Shown: in pieces, positions 29,501 through 38,600 of the stretch
Layout: each line of letters begins with the position of its first letter
Numbering within the stretch: the stretch's first letter is position 1
Assembly: GCF_004138325.1 (NCBI RefSeq)
Contig: NZ_SBLB01000001.1
Coordinates: 62,001-126,000, forward strand
DNA: 64,000 bases
Direction of reading: 5' to 3'
DNA from: Spirosoma sordidisoli
Lineage (GTDB): Bacteria; Bacteroidota; Bacteroidia; Cytophagales; Spirosomataceae
Position numbers and translations under genes: made by a program
The notes under the pieces: generated by a model
The model's input: the letters and a program-made list of their open reading frames with translations, nothing else
What the model was told of the DNA's origin: nothing
Database searches by the model: none

Positions 29501-29581
29501 GGGTGGCCGAATAACTAGCTGCGCTAAGGTACTCGTACTAAGTAATGTTGCGTAGACCAAAAAAAGCCAAAGTCGAAGCAT
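26561..29581 (-). CDS. Beta-helix tailspike-like protein with Sec signal peptide
   Basis: 1006 residues. The N-terminus MLRLWLFLVYATLLSTSTLA is a clear signal peptide with cleavage before Gln21. A pectate-lyase-3-like entry (VAGDGADNTALLVSAL, residues about 130-150) opens a long right-handed beta-helix region rich in short N-x-x-x-x-N repeat turns (VSGNTINTG, ISNNKFVN, ITNNQFIS) to about 650. The C-terminal quarter has beta-rich modules and ends with FSYITIGR, like many phage fibres. Tailspikes bind and cut host polysaccharide. A signal peptide is odd for a virion protein. It is 1 base from the next gene. Confidence 0.75.
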   Translation of the reverse strand: MLRLWLFLVYATLLSTSTLAQLVIRPPVSGTATNDPALRNDLNLVQSQLEVLSSVPAALIQRVVHVADIPSLTATTGSSGLAVHVRDGVRGGNFCYMPSGTPDGGCVFPASGGGVWVRQFRGPARFEWWAPVAGDGADNTALLVSALTSVKSLNVPEGRFCFRQITIPRGCRIGGVAGKTTLVLHPGVVGQSSPNLEQPDQVTGWLNASQDSITIENLTLDLSLNTTPVSAIKSYSTSVNSLVIDHVNFKNGINPFVYHWTSAPFSGLQITFCKFLSGTNAISVRGTSKGRSDVLVDHNKFDDCGGNIIGLEDNLNINDLRFDVYFDCQVTNNTIVNCRAGAGAAGPIPIEYHGVTRGVVSGNTINTGTRGIGISTSQGIVVSKNVITNQSAYAFETSKIRGVSFLNNISTNNPKFIALTGADGGVAFVNRDVLIQGNQVTGTGLSSWNAADPPSAIQSTYNDVIENWTISNNKFVNLEFTESVIMLRGAHVTPGVKSAALSRKIFITNNQFISDSVMTPIQAIVVEGNQVYIEGNHFLRSADYTSATHYQSGGAVVSTTGYISRGPLDDVNINRNTFQFTGTRGSGAFSAVGQYLSFVGQSLCTNLSLRSNHIRGNYRYGIYTDEIDGKTFIDGNEIDAAVQTPYQLSPSVVLRQTLRSHDGTSAPTTGTWRLGDRVLNSNPAPGAVSGWVCITAGTPGVWADLSLAGYDYAGTGSPIGVIAAPVGAIYRDITAGTGRFFYKGSGVTGNTGWREMAQAVSPTLSGTVSFSHTDGIGVRFITAGQASGHWFQSSDPNETFLYTTDAAQTRFELKLGTARSNDATVGLRYITGTLGGGTGVLSIGQASKNLSGWTHGFTRLYNMGVITMTTTPTNRVLIGTQTDNGRDIAQLAGSLSTSAVYGAGAAPTVAAGAGAGTGPTVSIVGTATAGIITVVTGSAPGAGTLATLTFPTAYVTNAPIVVVSGAQGTSLPAFTTSESTTGFSVATTTAPSGSTTYRFSYITIGR

Positions 29582-29582
29582 G

Positions 29583-30155
29583 TTATTGACGTTTAAAGAT
29601 TAGAACTCGTACGGTCGTTCCGGTTGCGTTCACCACTAGACTGGACAGCGGGGTTAGTTTGTTGCTGGACAAATCAAGCTCGGTACTAAATAGCCGCTGT
29701 TCGCCGGGATTCAGCGTGTACACAAACCCACCATAGGTCAGTGTCGCCGTTTGCCCACCCAAGTTTTCCGTTATGTACTTGAAAGCCCCGGTCGCCGGCA
29801 CGGTATTACCGCTGGTGGTGTAATCCACCGTCGCGTTGAGTACCGAGCCAACCGTGGTAAAGTTGCCTATCGTGGTTCGCCAGCTATTGAGCGCGTCGGC
29901 ATAGGTCAGGCCGTAGGGCTGGCCGTCGCGGTTCAAAAACGTGTCGTAGGTCGCGTAGCGCACCGGCTCACCCGACACCGTGAGTGTTGCGGTACCGGGG
30001 TAGAGTACGACGCTTACATCCCTGGCGTCGCGGAACCGGACAAACGTACCCTGGGCGTCGCCAATCGCGTATTGAGAACCAACCGGATAGATCCGGAACT
30101 GGGCCAAGGCTCCCTGTGTACCCAGCAGGAGCAGAATGAGAATCTTGATTTGCAT
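29583..30155 (-). CDS. Exported hypothetical phage protein
   Basis: 190 residues. The signal peptide MQIKILILLLLGTQGALA is cut before Gln. The rest is beta-rich (DVSVVLYPGTATLTVSG, ATLTYGGFVYTLNPGEQR) with no catalytic motif seen. It begins inside the stop of the upstream membrane gene (ATGA-type 1-base overlap) and ends 1 base before the spike gene, so it forms a coupled pair with the exported spike. Could be an assembly partner or a surface anchor for it; no family is recognised. Confidence 0.6.
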   Translation of the reverse strand: MQIKILILLLLGTQGALAQFRIYPVGSQYAIGDAQGTFVRFRDARDVSVVLYPGTATLTVSGEPVRYATYDTFLNRDGQPYGLTYADALNSWRTTIGNFTTVGSVLNATVDYTTSGNTVPATGAFKYITENLGGQTATLTYGGFVYTLNPGEQRLFSTELDLSSNKLTPLSSLVVNATGTTVRVLIFKRQ

Positions 30156-31045
30156 CAGTACGTTTGTTTAGCCATCATTAACGAATCAAAATGGTACGTT
30201 GAGTCCAGGTACGATGTGGGCCGAACGGGCGGCAGGCTGCTGGGTAGCTTAAACTCCTTCCGCGCCGGGGGCTGTATCTTGGGAATAGGGGTTTGCAGCC
30301 GCTCACGGACGCTTTTTTCTATCGCGTTCAACGCCCGCATCGTGGCCTTCGTCCGGCTCAGCTCCTGGCTGTTGCGGGCTTTGTTCGCCTGCTCCAGTTG
30401 CCGCAGCACGAGCTGCATTTCCTGTTTCTGCACCAGTAGCTGCTCCAGAAACAAACTGTCCTGGTGGCGTTTCAACGCCAGAGCAGCCAGTTTCGCCGTG
30501 CTGTCCTGCACCACGGCCTGCCGGGTCGCGGCTATCGAAATGGTTTGTTTCGTTTCAATCTTGTTGACGTTGCTGTACAGTACGCCGGTCGCAAAAATCA
30601 GGGCGATTACACCCAGCACCCACTTCTGCCACCGCTCCATTTGCGCCGTGAATAGCGCAACTTCCCGCCAGGGAATGACCTGGTTCTCGACCGATAACAC
30701 TTGCTCAATCGTGGTGTCGTACTGAGTCCGTAGCTGATATAAGTACCGCAGGTACAGACTGGCCCGGCTCCAGACCGTCCAGGCCCAAGCCGTGTACAGA
30801 ATCGGCCGGTTCACGTCGGCCCAGCTCGGATGCCGGGTCGTGGCCGTGATCACGTCGATGTATATCTGCATGACGACGCCCAGCAGCAGCAGCACGAACG
30901 CTCCCCTGTACACACGCCCTTTGTGCATGGAGAAGAAAAAGTTGATCACCAGGCCGGGGGCAGCAACCGCCAGGGCCAGGGTTTCCCACCAGTCGAAAAT
31001 GACCTGCGCCAGTTCGGGGAAAGCGTTATACGTTGTTGGTTCCAT
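30155..31045 (-). CDS. Membrane protein with long coiled coil
   Basis: 296 residues from ATG 31045; a start at 31102 would overlap the upstream gene by 77 bases. Membrane segments: about 15-35 (ALAVAAPGLVINFFF), 45-65 (GAFVLLLLGVVMQIYI) and 145-165 (VLGVIALIFATGVLY). The C-terminal half is a long coiled coil (LALKRHQDSLFLEQLLVQKQ) ending in a Pro-rich tail. No family recognised. Its place in the lysis region suggests a membrane-anchored lysis or injection accessory protein. Confidence 0.55.
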   Translation of the reverse strand: MEPTTYNAFPELAQVIFDWWETLALAVAAPGLVINFFFSMHKGRVYRGAFVLLLLGVVMQIYIDVITATTRHPSWADVNRPILYTAWAWTVWSRASLYLRYLYQLRTQYDTTIEQVLSVENQVIPWREVALFTAQMERWQKWVLGVIALIFATGVLYSNVNKIETKQTISIAATRQAVVQDSTAKLAALALKRHQDSLFLEQLLVQKQEMQLVLRQLEQANKARNSQELSRTKATMRALNAIEKSVRERLQTPIPKIQPPARKEFKLPSSLPPVRPTSYLDSTYHFDSLMMAKQTY

Positions 31046-31421
31046 CGTTACCGGGTTTACTAATATTGCGCCACTTGCTATACGCCTGGGCCAATGTGTC
31101 AAACAGGTTCAGTGCCTGATCCGGGTTTCCCTTTATCCTGGTCAGAATAGCCGCGACCACGCTCATAATAGCCCAGCCTGCGAAGCTGACAATGGCATAG
31201 ACCGATTCAACCGGCCAGTCTGGCATCCACTTGCGCTGCACGGTGGCAGCGGCATAGTGGCTAACAAAAAAGCTGACGGCGATCTGCGAGAAACCACCCC
31301 GCCAGCCGGTTGGCGGGAAAAAAATCAGGGCGATAGACCCCCCGATGAGTTTGGCGAAAAACTGCCCGACTTCGGGTGGCATCCCGGCAAACAAGCCGAA
31401 AAAGTATTGCCAGAAACTCAT
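31026..31421 (-). CDS. Small membrane protein, holin candidate
   Basis: 131 residues with three hydrophobic segments (FFAKLIGGSIALIFFPP, FSQIAVSFFVSHY, YAIVSFAGWAIMSVVAAIL) and a charged tail. Size and topology are those of phage holins, and the neighbours (spanin-like pair, M15 peptidase) support a lysis cassette. No family motif proves it. Confidence 0.5.
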   Translation of the reverse strand: MSFWQYFFGLFAGMPPEVGQFFAKLIGGSIALIFFPPTGWRGGFSQIAVSFFVSHYAAATVQRKWMPDWPVESVYAIVSFAGWAIMSVVAAILTRIKGNPDQALNLFDTLAQAYSKWRNISKPGNDGTNNV

Positions 31422-31446
31422 AGGGTTGGTTGATGGGGTATTGCGC

Positions 31447-31782
31447 TCAATGCGCCGAATAGCTTTCGACTCGTTTCAAGACCTTTTCCACTTTCCGTCG
31501 CTTGCACCAGCCCTTCATCGCGCTCCTGACGTCGGTGACGAACGAGTCGAAATAAGCCTGGCGCGTGACCAGCGAGTCGTAGCGGGGTCTGATCCGGCTC
31601 AACTCAGCGAGTTGCCGGTAGATTTCTTCCTCGCGCTGCCGGGGCGTTAGCGTTGTGGCGGTAGGCGCGGTTGACTGAGAGTAAACTGTCAATGGCATTG
31701 TGCAGCACAGCACTATCCAGACGAGTAGCGGCCAGCGAGTCGGCCAGTGAGTTTTTTTTCTCGGTTTCATGGTTGGCTTCAA
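31447..31782 (-). CDS. o-spanin-like (Rz1-like) exported small protein
   Basis: 111 residues. A basic N-terminus (MKPTMKPRKKTHWPTRW) is followed by a hydrophobic signal segment (PLLVWIVLCCTMPLTVYS) with a Cys pair that could serve as a lipobox, although its context is not canonical. The mature part is Thr/Pro-rich and then helical. The gene starts inside the upstream gene (179-base overlap in another frame), as in Rz/Rz1 pairs. The overlap plus membrane anchor suggests the outer-membrane half of a spanin; this is inference from arrangement. Confidence 0.5.
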   Translation of the reverse strand: MKPTMKPRKKTHWPTRWPLLVWIVLCCTMPLTVYSQSTAPTATTLTPRQREEEIYRQLAELSRIRPRYDSLVTRQAYFDSFVTDVRSAMKGWCKRRKVEKVLKRVESYSAH

Positions 31783-32029
31783 CTTTAGTAGTGGCGGTTC
31801 GGATCGTCTCGAACTGGGTCTGTGACAGAGCCAGTAGCGAGTCGTGCCGGGGTTGCAGGTAGTCCAGTTGATTCTGCTTGCGGCCGCTGACGTAGAGCGA
31901 CAGAATCAGCCCCACCAGCAGCAGCAGCACCAGAATAAACGGGTTGCGGTATACATACAGAAAGCCGTCTCGCAGGACTGCGCCCGCTTTGGTGACAATA
32001 GGTTTTAGAAAGGCGATAAACATACGCAA
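31604..32029 (-). CDS. i-spanin-like (Rz-like) membrane protein
   Basis: 141 residues: N-terminal basic region, one transmembrane segment at about 29-47 (NPFILVLLLLVGLILSLYV), then a periplasmic coiled coil (LSQTQFETIRTATTKVEANH) to about residue 120. This is the architecture of inner-membrane spanins. Its 3' 179 bases encode the N-terminus of the next gene in another frame. It lies directly upstream of the holin-like and endolysin-like genes. Confidence 0.5.
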   Translation of the reverse strand: MRMFIAFLKPIVTKAGAVLRDGFLYVYRNPFILVLLLLVGLILSLYVSGRKQNQLDYLQPRHDSLLALSQTQFETIRTATTKVEANHETEKKNSLADSLAATRLDSAVLHNAIDSLLSVNRAYRHNANAPAARGRNLPATR

Positions 32030-32048
32030 TATGGTTTAAATATTGTTA

Positions 32049-32531
32049 TTAACTTATTTCGAGCACGGCTTCTTTGGTCTGGATGGACGTGCTGGTGGAC
32101 AGCGACACGAACTGAGCCGTTACCCGCAGCGTCTGGGCCGTTGTGGTATCCACCGTCCAGTCCGCGTCGGCCGTAATGCAACTGGTGTTGTACTGACCAA
32201 CGACGCTGACGTACTGAGCACTCATGCTGTTCACGTTGCTGATCCGCACATCGAGTACCAGCGGTTTGCTACCACTGGCCAGCAGGGCTACGGCCGTGAA
32301 CACGGTTAAGCTACTGCTACCCAGATACACCTTTATCGTGACGGCCGGGGGCAACAGACCCGTGGTTAGCCGACCCACGTAATGCAGGGCCAGCGTTTTC
32401 TCCAGGCCCAACTTGCCGGCCGGGATGGAAGCCGAGAAAAGATCGGTTTCAGCCGTTGAGTTGCTGATGGCCGAGACAACATCCACACTGGACATGGACA
32501 TGCCTCGGCTGGTTTCTCTGCGATTTGGCAT
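32049..32531 (-). CDS. Phage structural hypothetical protein (beta-rich)
   Basis: 160 residues, beta-rich with Ser/Thr-rich tail (FVSLSTSTSIQTKEAVLEIS). No signal peptide. Its start overlaps the stop of the beta-helix gene by 1 base. Its place among fibre genes suggests a virion or fibre-tip role. No family recognised. Confidence 0.5.
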   Translation of the reverse strand: MPNRRETSRGMSMSSVDVVSAISNSTAETDLFSASIPAGKLGLEKTLALHYVGRLTTGLLPPAVTIKVYLGSSSLTVFTAVALLASGSKPLVLDVRISNVNSMSAQYVSVVGQYNTSCITADADWTVDTTTAQTLRVTAQFVSLSTSTSIQTKEAVLEIS

Positions 32532-34681
32532 TAGATAATCGTTAAGGTACCTCTGTTGGCGACAATAGAAAACTCGTTAGCGGCAATCTTCTCCACTACC
32601 ACGGTGTCGTACCGGGACTGTGACTGAACGTAGCCACCGGTCCCCGTCGTGGTGTCGGACGCGCCGTGAATGACCTGACCTGCGTTCTGCGCCAGCCGCC
32701 AGCCGCCCGTTCCCATGCCCCGGATAGATACCTGTTCCCCAACCTGAATAGCAGAGTCAGCGGGTAGTGTTATGGTAATTAGCGACGAGCTGTTGGCTAC
32801 GTATTTTGTGTTGGGGCTTCCCGTGGCTGAGCTTGTTAAAACAACAACAGGCGTCACGACAGCGACCTTATTTCCTTTGGTTTTCAGACTATCCTGCCCG
32901 GCCTCCAAGATTGGCAACGTGGTAGAGGAGTCGTAGATTAAGGTACCTGTGGGTGTAGTAGAGGTAAACGTTAGGGCTGAGACAGGTGTTGCCTGTGTGG
33001 TTTTTACGTAAAAAACCCCAACCTCCATAAAGCTGTCAACAACAATATAAAGTGTTGTGGATGCGTCAGCGTTTCTGTAAGCGACCACCTTTCCGGGAGA
33101 CGAATTGTCGCCCTGACAAACCGCGCTGGCTATAAACGCATCGCGTTGACCTACGTTAAGGGTCAACACCTTTTTGGCGTTACTCGAATAGCCCCCCAGT
33201 GACACGATCAACAAACTGCCATCATAGCTGGCCCCAGACGACCCTGGTAGCGAGAGGATCGGGGCGTACTGCACACCAGAAGCAGCCGTTACGGCGGACA
33301 GCTTTAGGTCAGACGTACCTAACGCGCCAATATTGGTTCTGGCCTGCGCCTTCTGTCCGCTTGATAAGGACTGACTGGCTCCGTAGGAAACCAGATTTGT
33401 GCCGTCACCGTTGGGCAAAATGTCGGGCAACGCTTGTCGTTTCTGCACATTGCCAAACACCTTATGGTTTGTAACCGAAGCGGTTAAGTTATGTGCTCGG
33501 GTATAAGGCAAATTGAGACTGGGGAATGAATCAATAATGTTGTCGGTGGACAAGAAGCCGTTTACGTTGTTGGCGTAGATAGCATCCCCTTTTGTTTTAA
33601 GTATGTTGTCGGTTATAAAAACGTTTTCAAGCGTACCGCCATCGCCGTTAAGGGCAATGTTTACGTTGGTTGGATTAGTCGAATAATCAACGATCTGGTT
33701 TTGCGAAATCAGCACGTCATAAAACTGACTACCGGCCCCCATTTGTAAAATGATTCCGTAAGACGTGTAAGACTCAATACTGTTTTGCTGAATAAACAAA
33801 TCAACGGTTTGCGCCCCAGGAGCTAAACTCATATTGAAGGCAACGCCATTTTCCACGCCGTCAAGGGGCAGGAATTTATTCTTGTACACCATTAATCCAC
33901 CCGATGACTTATAAAAAATAGACGCCAGGCTGTTGCCACGGAACTTGTTCTTTTCTATAATGCTATCCCCGCCGTCCGGGTGTGGCTGATTTTCCACCCA
34001 CACACCGTACTGCCCAGCCAGAAACCGATTGTTTTTGATGGTTTGAAACGCGGCATTGTGCAGGTGAATGCTTTGCTGGCAGTTCAGAAAAAAGCAGTTG
34101 TCGATAATTGAGTAGCTGTTGCCGCCCGTCACGTACAAGCCTCCTGTGTTGAGCCCGTACGTGGGTGGCGACACCATAAAGACATCGCGCAGACAGGTCT
34201 GATTCAGGGTGTCGATCACAAAACAGTACGCGTCGTCCTCGGCTAGTGCAAAGATGCTTCGATTGCTGTCACCAAAAATAGTCAGACTGTTATTGATCAG
34301 TACATTGGCAACCCGTATGTCTGGTCCACTTGGCACGTATAGGCTTCGGCCCGTGGCGATACAGTAATTGACCGCTTTCTGAACCTGGCTTGTCGCGTTT
34401 TGGCCTGACGGCACTTTCACATAATCGCGCAGATTTACGGCACGATCTACACGGGCTCGCCAGGCCCCGCCCCCTTTGCCTGGCGCAGCTACGGTCAATA
34501 CGCCATCTGCTCCACTACCCGTTGGGTCGTAGTCAAATGAACGCCCCGCAGCTATAGTAGCCCGGTTTTTTAAGCCCTGATAAGCCTCCAGTGCTGTTTC
34601 ATCCAGAATAAAATCCTGCTTCCCTTTAGCTACTTTAGCCAGCTCCCGAAAACCAGCGGACACTCGTGTTTCAAGGCTCAT
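32531..34681 (-). CDS. Beta-helix tail fibre/spike
   Basis: 716 residues, no signal peptide. The first 20 residues (MSLETRVSAGFRELAK) match the N-terminus of the next gene upstream. A spike entry (VNLRDYVKVPSGQNATSQVQ) and then beta-helix turns (VTGGNSYSIIDNCFF, QTIKNNRFLAGQYGV, SIIEKNKFRGNS) to about residue 420 follow. The C-terminal region is beta-rich (VSIRGMGTGGWRLAQ). It should be a receptor-binding or depolymerising spike mounted on the virion. 1-base overlaps with both neighbours. Confidence 0.75.
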   Translation of the reverse strand: MSLETRVSAGFRELAKVAKGKQDFILDETALEAYQGLKNRATIAAGRSFDYDPTGSGADGVLTVAAPGKGGGAWRARVDRAVNLRDYVKVPSGQNATSQVQKAVNYCIATGRSLYVPSGPDIRVANVLINNSLTIFGDSNRSIFALAEDDAYCFVIDTLNQTCLRDVFMVSPPTYGLNTGGLYVTGGNSYSIIDNCFFLNCQQSIHLHNAAFQTIKNNRFLAGQYGVWVENQPHPDGGDSIIEKNKFRGNSLASIFYKSSGGLMVYKNKFLPLDGVENGVAFNMSLAPGAQTVDLFIQQNSIESYTSYGIILQMGAGSQFYDVLISQNQIVDYSTNPTNVNIALNGDGGTLENVFITDNILKTKGDAIYANNVNGFLSTDNIIDSFPSLNLPYTRAHNLTASVTNHKVFGNVQKRQALPDILPNGDGTNLVSYGASQSLSSGQKAQARTNIGALGTSDLKLSAVTAASGVQYAPILSLPGSSGASYDGSLLIVSLGGYSSNAKKVLTLNVGQRDAFIASAVCQGDNSSPGKVVAYRNADASTTLYIVVDSFMEVGVFYVKTTQATPVSALTFTSTTPTGTLIYDSSTTLPILEAGQDSLKTKGNKVAVVTPVVVLTSSATGSPNTKYVANSSSLITITLPADSAIQVGEQVSIRGMGTGGWRLAQNAGQVIHGASDTTTGTGGYVQSQSRYDTVVVEKIAANEFSIVANRGTLTII

Positions 34682-35343
34682 TACGCTGCGAGTTCAGTGT
34701 TGATAATAGCGACAAAATCTGTATCGGGGTTGCCGATTTCCGTACTCCCGTACTTGGCGTTCCAAGTTGCTTTTTCTAAAGCGGTTGTGTACAGGTTGAC
34801 AACACCCTGCGGTACGGCATCCGACGAACCGGGGCTGGGTGAAATCTCGGTGTACGAACTGCCGCCCCACCGCCACGCTTTGTTGGTGTCCAGCGCGACG
34901 TAAATCTTACTGTTGGAGCCGGTAGCCGGAAATTCAGCCAGGCTGTTACGCTCTATCACTTCGTCCACGAACGACGGAAGCTGGGCGGACGGCACCTTGC
35001 CGGTGCTGTCCAGCGACGCGACGCCGTTAATCGCGCCTTTCTGCGCCTGAATCTGGTTGGCAACCGCATCGGCAAAGTCGATGATGGTACTGGCGGACTG
35101 CGTACCGGTGTGGGTGGACCGGTTGCGGTACTGCTCAATTTTACTGCTGGAATACGTCGAGCTGCTGGACGACGCGTTGTCGTTGATGCCCACGGCATTG
35201 GCTATCGACTGCTTGACCTCGTTGATCGCAGCGACCAGATTGGTTTTGTTGGTCGTGGCCAGGTCGCTCAACTTACCGGTCCTTGCGATAATCTCTTGGG
35301 CAATGCGTCGAAACGCGGCACTTAGTCGTTGTTCTAAAGTCAT
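34681..35343 (-). CDS. Tail fibre / virion adaptor protein
   Basis: 220 residues. N-terminal helix MTLEQRLSAAFRRIAQEI, then a Ser-rich strand (GINDNASSSSSTYSSSKIEQ), THTGTQSASTIIDFADAV and ASLDSTGKVPSAQLPSFVDE. The last two are recurrent modules of phage fibre and baseplate-upper proteins. It likely links the tail tip to the spikes. Ends 1 base inside the spike gene start. Confidence 0.7.
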   Translation of the reverse strand: MTLEQRLSAAFRRIAQEIIARTGKLSDLATTNKTNLVAAINEVKQSIANAVGINDNASSSSSTYSSSKIEQYRNRSTHTGTQSASTIIDFADAVANQIQAQKGAINGVASLDSTGKVPSAQLPSFVDEVIERNSLAEFPATGSNSKIYVALDTNKAWRWGGSSYTEISPSPGSSDAVPQGVVNLYTTALEKATWNAKYGSTEIGNPDTDFVAIINTELAA

Positions 35344-35362
35344 GGCGGTTGTTGTGTAATAC

Positions 35363-35686
35363 TTACTTGCTCAATTCGTTTTCAAAAATTTCGATGTAGT
35401 CAACGTCTTGTATCGGGTTGTTGCTGATCGTGCCCAGCGACGTCCAGACACTGGCGGTGGTGACCCGGTATTGCAACTCGTCTCCCTGCCGGCGCAGCTC
35501 GATACCCGAGAGATTCGGGGCTTGATACGACGGGTAGCCGGTGACAGGGGGCGGGCTGGTCGGGCCGCAGCCGCAGGAGCTGGGTGGGGTGAGGTGAACG
35601 GTGTCACCCAACCCCTCTATCCCTAGCCCTTGTAACTGCTCGGGCGACAACTGCCCTAGTAACTCATACGGATTGTAGCAACTCAT
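35363..35686 (-). CDS. Phage structural hypothetical protein
   Basis: 107 residues. A Pro/Cys-rich centre (SSCGCGPTSPPPV) joins two helical or beta ends (LSPEQLQGLGIEGLG and YIEIFENELSK). Overlaps the stop of the 1436-residue fibre gene by 4 bases. Role unknown; position suggests a fibre-assembly partner or baseplate component. Confidence 0.5.
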   Translation of the reverse strand: MSCYNPYELLGQLSPEQLQGLGIEGLGDTVHLTPPSSCGCGPTSPPPVTGYPSYQAPNLSGIELRRQGDELQYRVTTASVWTSLGTISNNPIQDVDYIEIFENELSK

Positions 35687-38600
35687 GCGTTCTGGTTGGG
35701 GTTAATGCCGGCCGGTGGCGCGACGTTAGCTGTATTGATCCACTCGACCCGCCAAAGCTCGCCAGCCGGAGCCGGGTCGTCCTGCCGCTCGGTGCCGAAG
35801 TCGATGTAGCGTTGGAAGCTGACTTTGTTGACCACGCCCCGCCACTCACCGTTACCCGACAGCGGAACCTCAATCGTGCGCATCTGACCGTCGCTGTTGA
35901 CCGGGAACTCGACAAAAATGGGCAGGCCGTAGGGCGACATGTCGTGCCGCCAGAACAGGAGCCTGAACTTGTTCAGTGGACCGGCGTACGCCATGCGGAT
36001 AAACACGCTGCCGATACTCGACGCCGGCAAGCTCAGCCGCTGGGACGAGATACTGGCCTGCTTAAGCGTAGGTACAATGGTCCAGCCCGATTGCGGGAAA
36101 GGTACCCCGCCGTCCGTTGCTTTGTTGCGAATCCAGCGGCCTCGGTCCAGGCTATAGGCGAAGTTCGTGGCCAGTGTACGCGGCCAGTTCTGCTCCATTG
36201 CGTACTGACGCATTTCATCGACGTGCCCGGTCAGGATATGGTACTCGTTGTACAGCACCTGGTTCCAGTCGATGTGAAGCTGCGGTTGCCACGCGACGTA
36301 CGGGCTGGCTTCGGCAAACTCGCCGTCACCGCAGTCCGGGCACTGGCGTTTACGCGTCACCTCGTACAAACCTGGACCGGCGACGCCCACGCCCCGGTTG
36401 TTGTTGTTGACCCTGGCAATCCAGGGCTCAGTGATCGCAAACGGGATCTGCTCACTCTGCGAGTTGGTCCTTGTAATCGGCTGGTTGGCGTAGGGCTGAC
36501 CGCCTTCGTAATAGACCGCGTGCTGAAATTCTTCGTTGGCGTAGACGCACGGCATTTCCTGGCCGTACGCGTCGTAGATGCCCTTGTCGTCGGTCCGGTT
36601 GTTGATCATGCGCTCATACACCCGACAGGCTGCTTTGCCCGGCACCAGCACGAACCAGCGTTCGAGAATAACGTCCGTCACCTCGTTGCGCACCGGCCAG
36701 TTGACCAGTTGCGATTTGATGTAGAGCCGGTTCTCGTCCCAGGCCACGGCCAGAATAGGCGACGGGTTCCAGAACGCGTCACCGGCTGTAATCGGGTCGT
36801 TCCCCGTACCCCCGCCTTCGGGGTCGAGTTTACCCAGTGGCGTTGCCCAGAAGCTGAACTCGGCGTTGGGGTTGGGGCTGGTGCGGCCACCCCGGTAATA
36901 CGCCGACTGCAACTGACGACCGCCGTTGTCAGCGTTGTTCACAATGTTTTTGGTTGGCTCCGGCCCTTTGAGGTCGTAGACCTCGCAGACCGCACCCCCG
37001 CTCCGCTCCCAGAACCCGACCATGATAAAGCCGTTGCTGATCCGGATCTTGCGGCCGACGATCCCACCAATCCGCTCGTAAGGCCGGGTGTCGGTGATCG
37101 GCCACACGTTCTGGTTCGTGGTTAAAATCGGGTAGTCAAAATTGGTTGTGACCGGGGGCGGTGCGTAGGTCGGTGTCCCGGTGCCCGTGCCGCTGTTGCC
37201 GCCCGTCGAACCCGTACCCGTTCCGGTACTCGTCGCGGTAGGTGTCGGCGTACCCGTGCCGCTGGTCACGCTCATTGCCGCCCAGAGCCGATCTGCTATC
37301 GTCTGATGGACGGGATCAGTGGGGTGGTTGGCGTAGCCATCGGTAGACCCCGGTATGCCCGAGAGGTCGATCACCGGCAAACTGAGATCGTTGGCCACGC
37401 TCCGGATCATGTTACTGACCTGTACCTGCGCTGGCGTCAGAGACTCCCAGAGCGAGGTGGTGAGGAACACAGCGGCATTGGGCCGCGACTGGCGCAGCTT
37501 GTTGATAAACGCTTTGTACCAGCCCGTGAAGTCCTGGCTGAGATTGGTAACGTTTTCCGCAAGCCGAATTACGATGGCGTCGGCTCCGAAAGCCGTAGCC
37601 GGGTTATAGCGTTCCAGCCCACCCTGTAACTGCCAGTAGTTGCCCTCAAAGTAACTACCGTCGTTAATGGTCAGGGGCGGGAAATCGCCTAACTGACACA
37701 CCTGTACATTCGGGTTTTTGGACCGCAGGTAGTTGGTTAGAATGTGTACGTAATCCTTGTTAGCCGCGCTGGCGTCCATGCCCCAGGCTTTGGTACCCCC
37801 ACCCCAGTCCGGTATCGCCGGATGGTTCGTGATGGAGTTGCCCACGATCAGTACTTTGTTGTACACGCCGTTACCTACCGGCAACGTGCCGGTGGCCATG
37901 TCGGGGTTGAACGCACCGAAGTACGTCCATTCAAACGCTTGCCCAGGGGTCACGAATCCATTCTCCCGGTCGTTGACCAGCTCGAAGCGTGAAATGATCC
38001 CGGACCAGTTCGGGTTCGAGCGCATGTTGATTTCGTACGTATGGAACTGATTGTCGGGAATCAGGTTGAACCACACGATCTGGGTAGCGTACTGCCGGAT
38101 GCCCAGTGGGTACTGCGTGAGACTGCCCGCGTTGTTGGGATCGAAGCCGGACGCTTTCTGCCCTACTTTCAAAAATTCAATGCCCATCTTCGTGGGGCCA
38201 CCCGCGTATTTGGTACGAATGAACAGCGTGTCGAAGTCAGCCGCCCGCCACGACCCAAACGGGCTGTGCAGGGCCGTAGTCGAGGCATGGGTAACGGTGT
38301 TGCCGGCGATGGTTTCCGTTTTGCCCACATAGGTCGGTTTCCAGTTGTCGGTGGTGAAGGGTTCTTTCTGGTCCTGAACCCCGTCCAGCCCCACCCAACC
38401 GGCTCTCGATTTTACGAACGAGAAGTCGGGCAGCGGTGTGCGGGGCAGGGCGTAGGCTGCGGCCCTGATCTCCGACTCCGAACCATAGATATAGTCGTAA
38501 CTGTAGTAAAAGGTCTGGTTCGGATCCAGGTGCGACATGGGCCGACCGCCTATGTACATGAACCGGTCCGAGTTCTCGGCACTCGCTTCGTTCACATCCA

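Noticed and set aside
35812..37125. 437-codon plus-strand frame opposite the 1436-residue fibre
   Set aside because: GC-rich antisense open frame; composition (Arg/His/Val-rich) is not protein-like and the minus frame has recognisable SGNH and fibre features.
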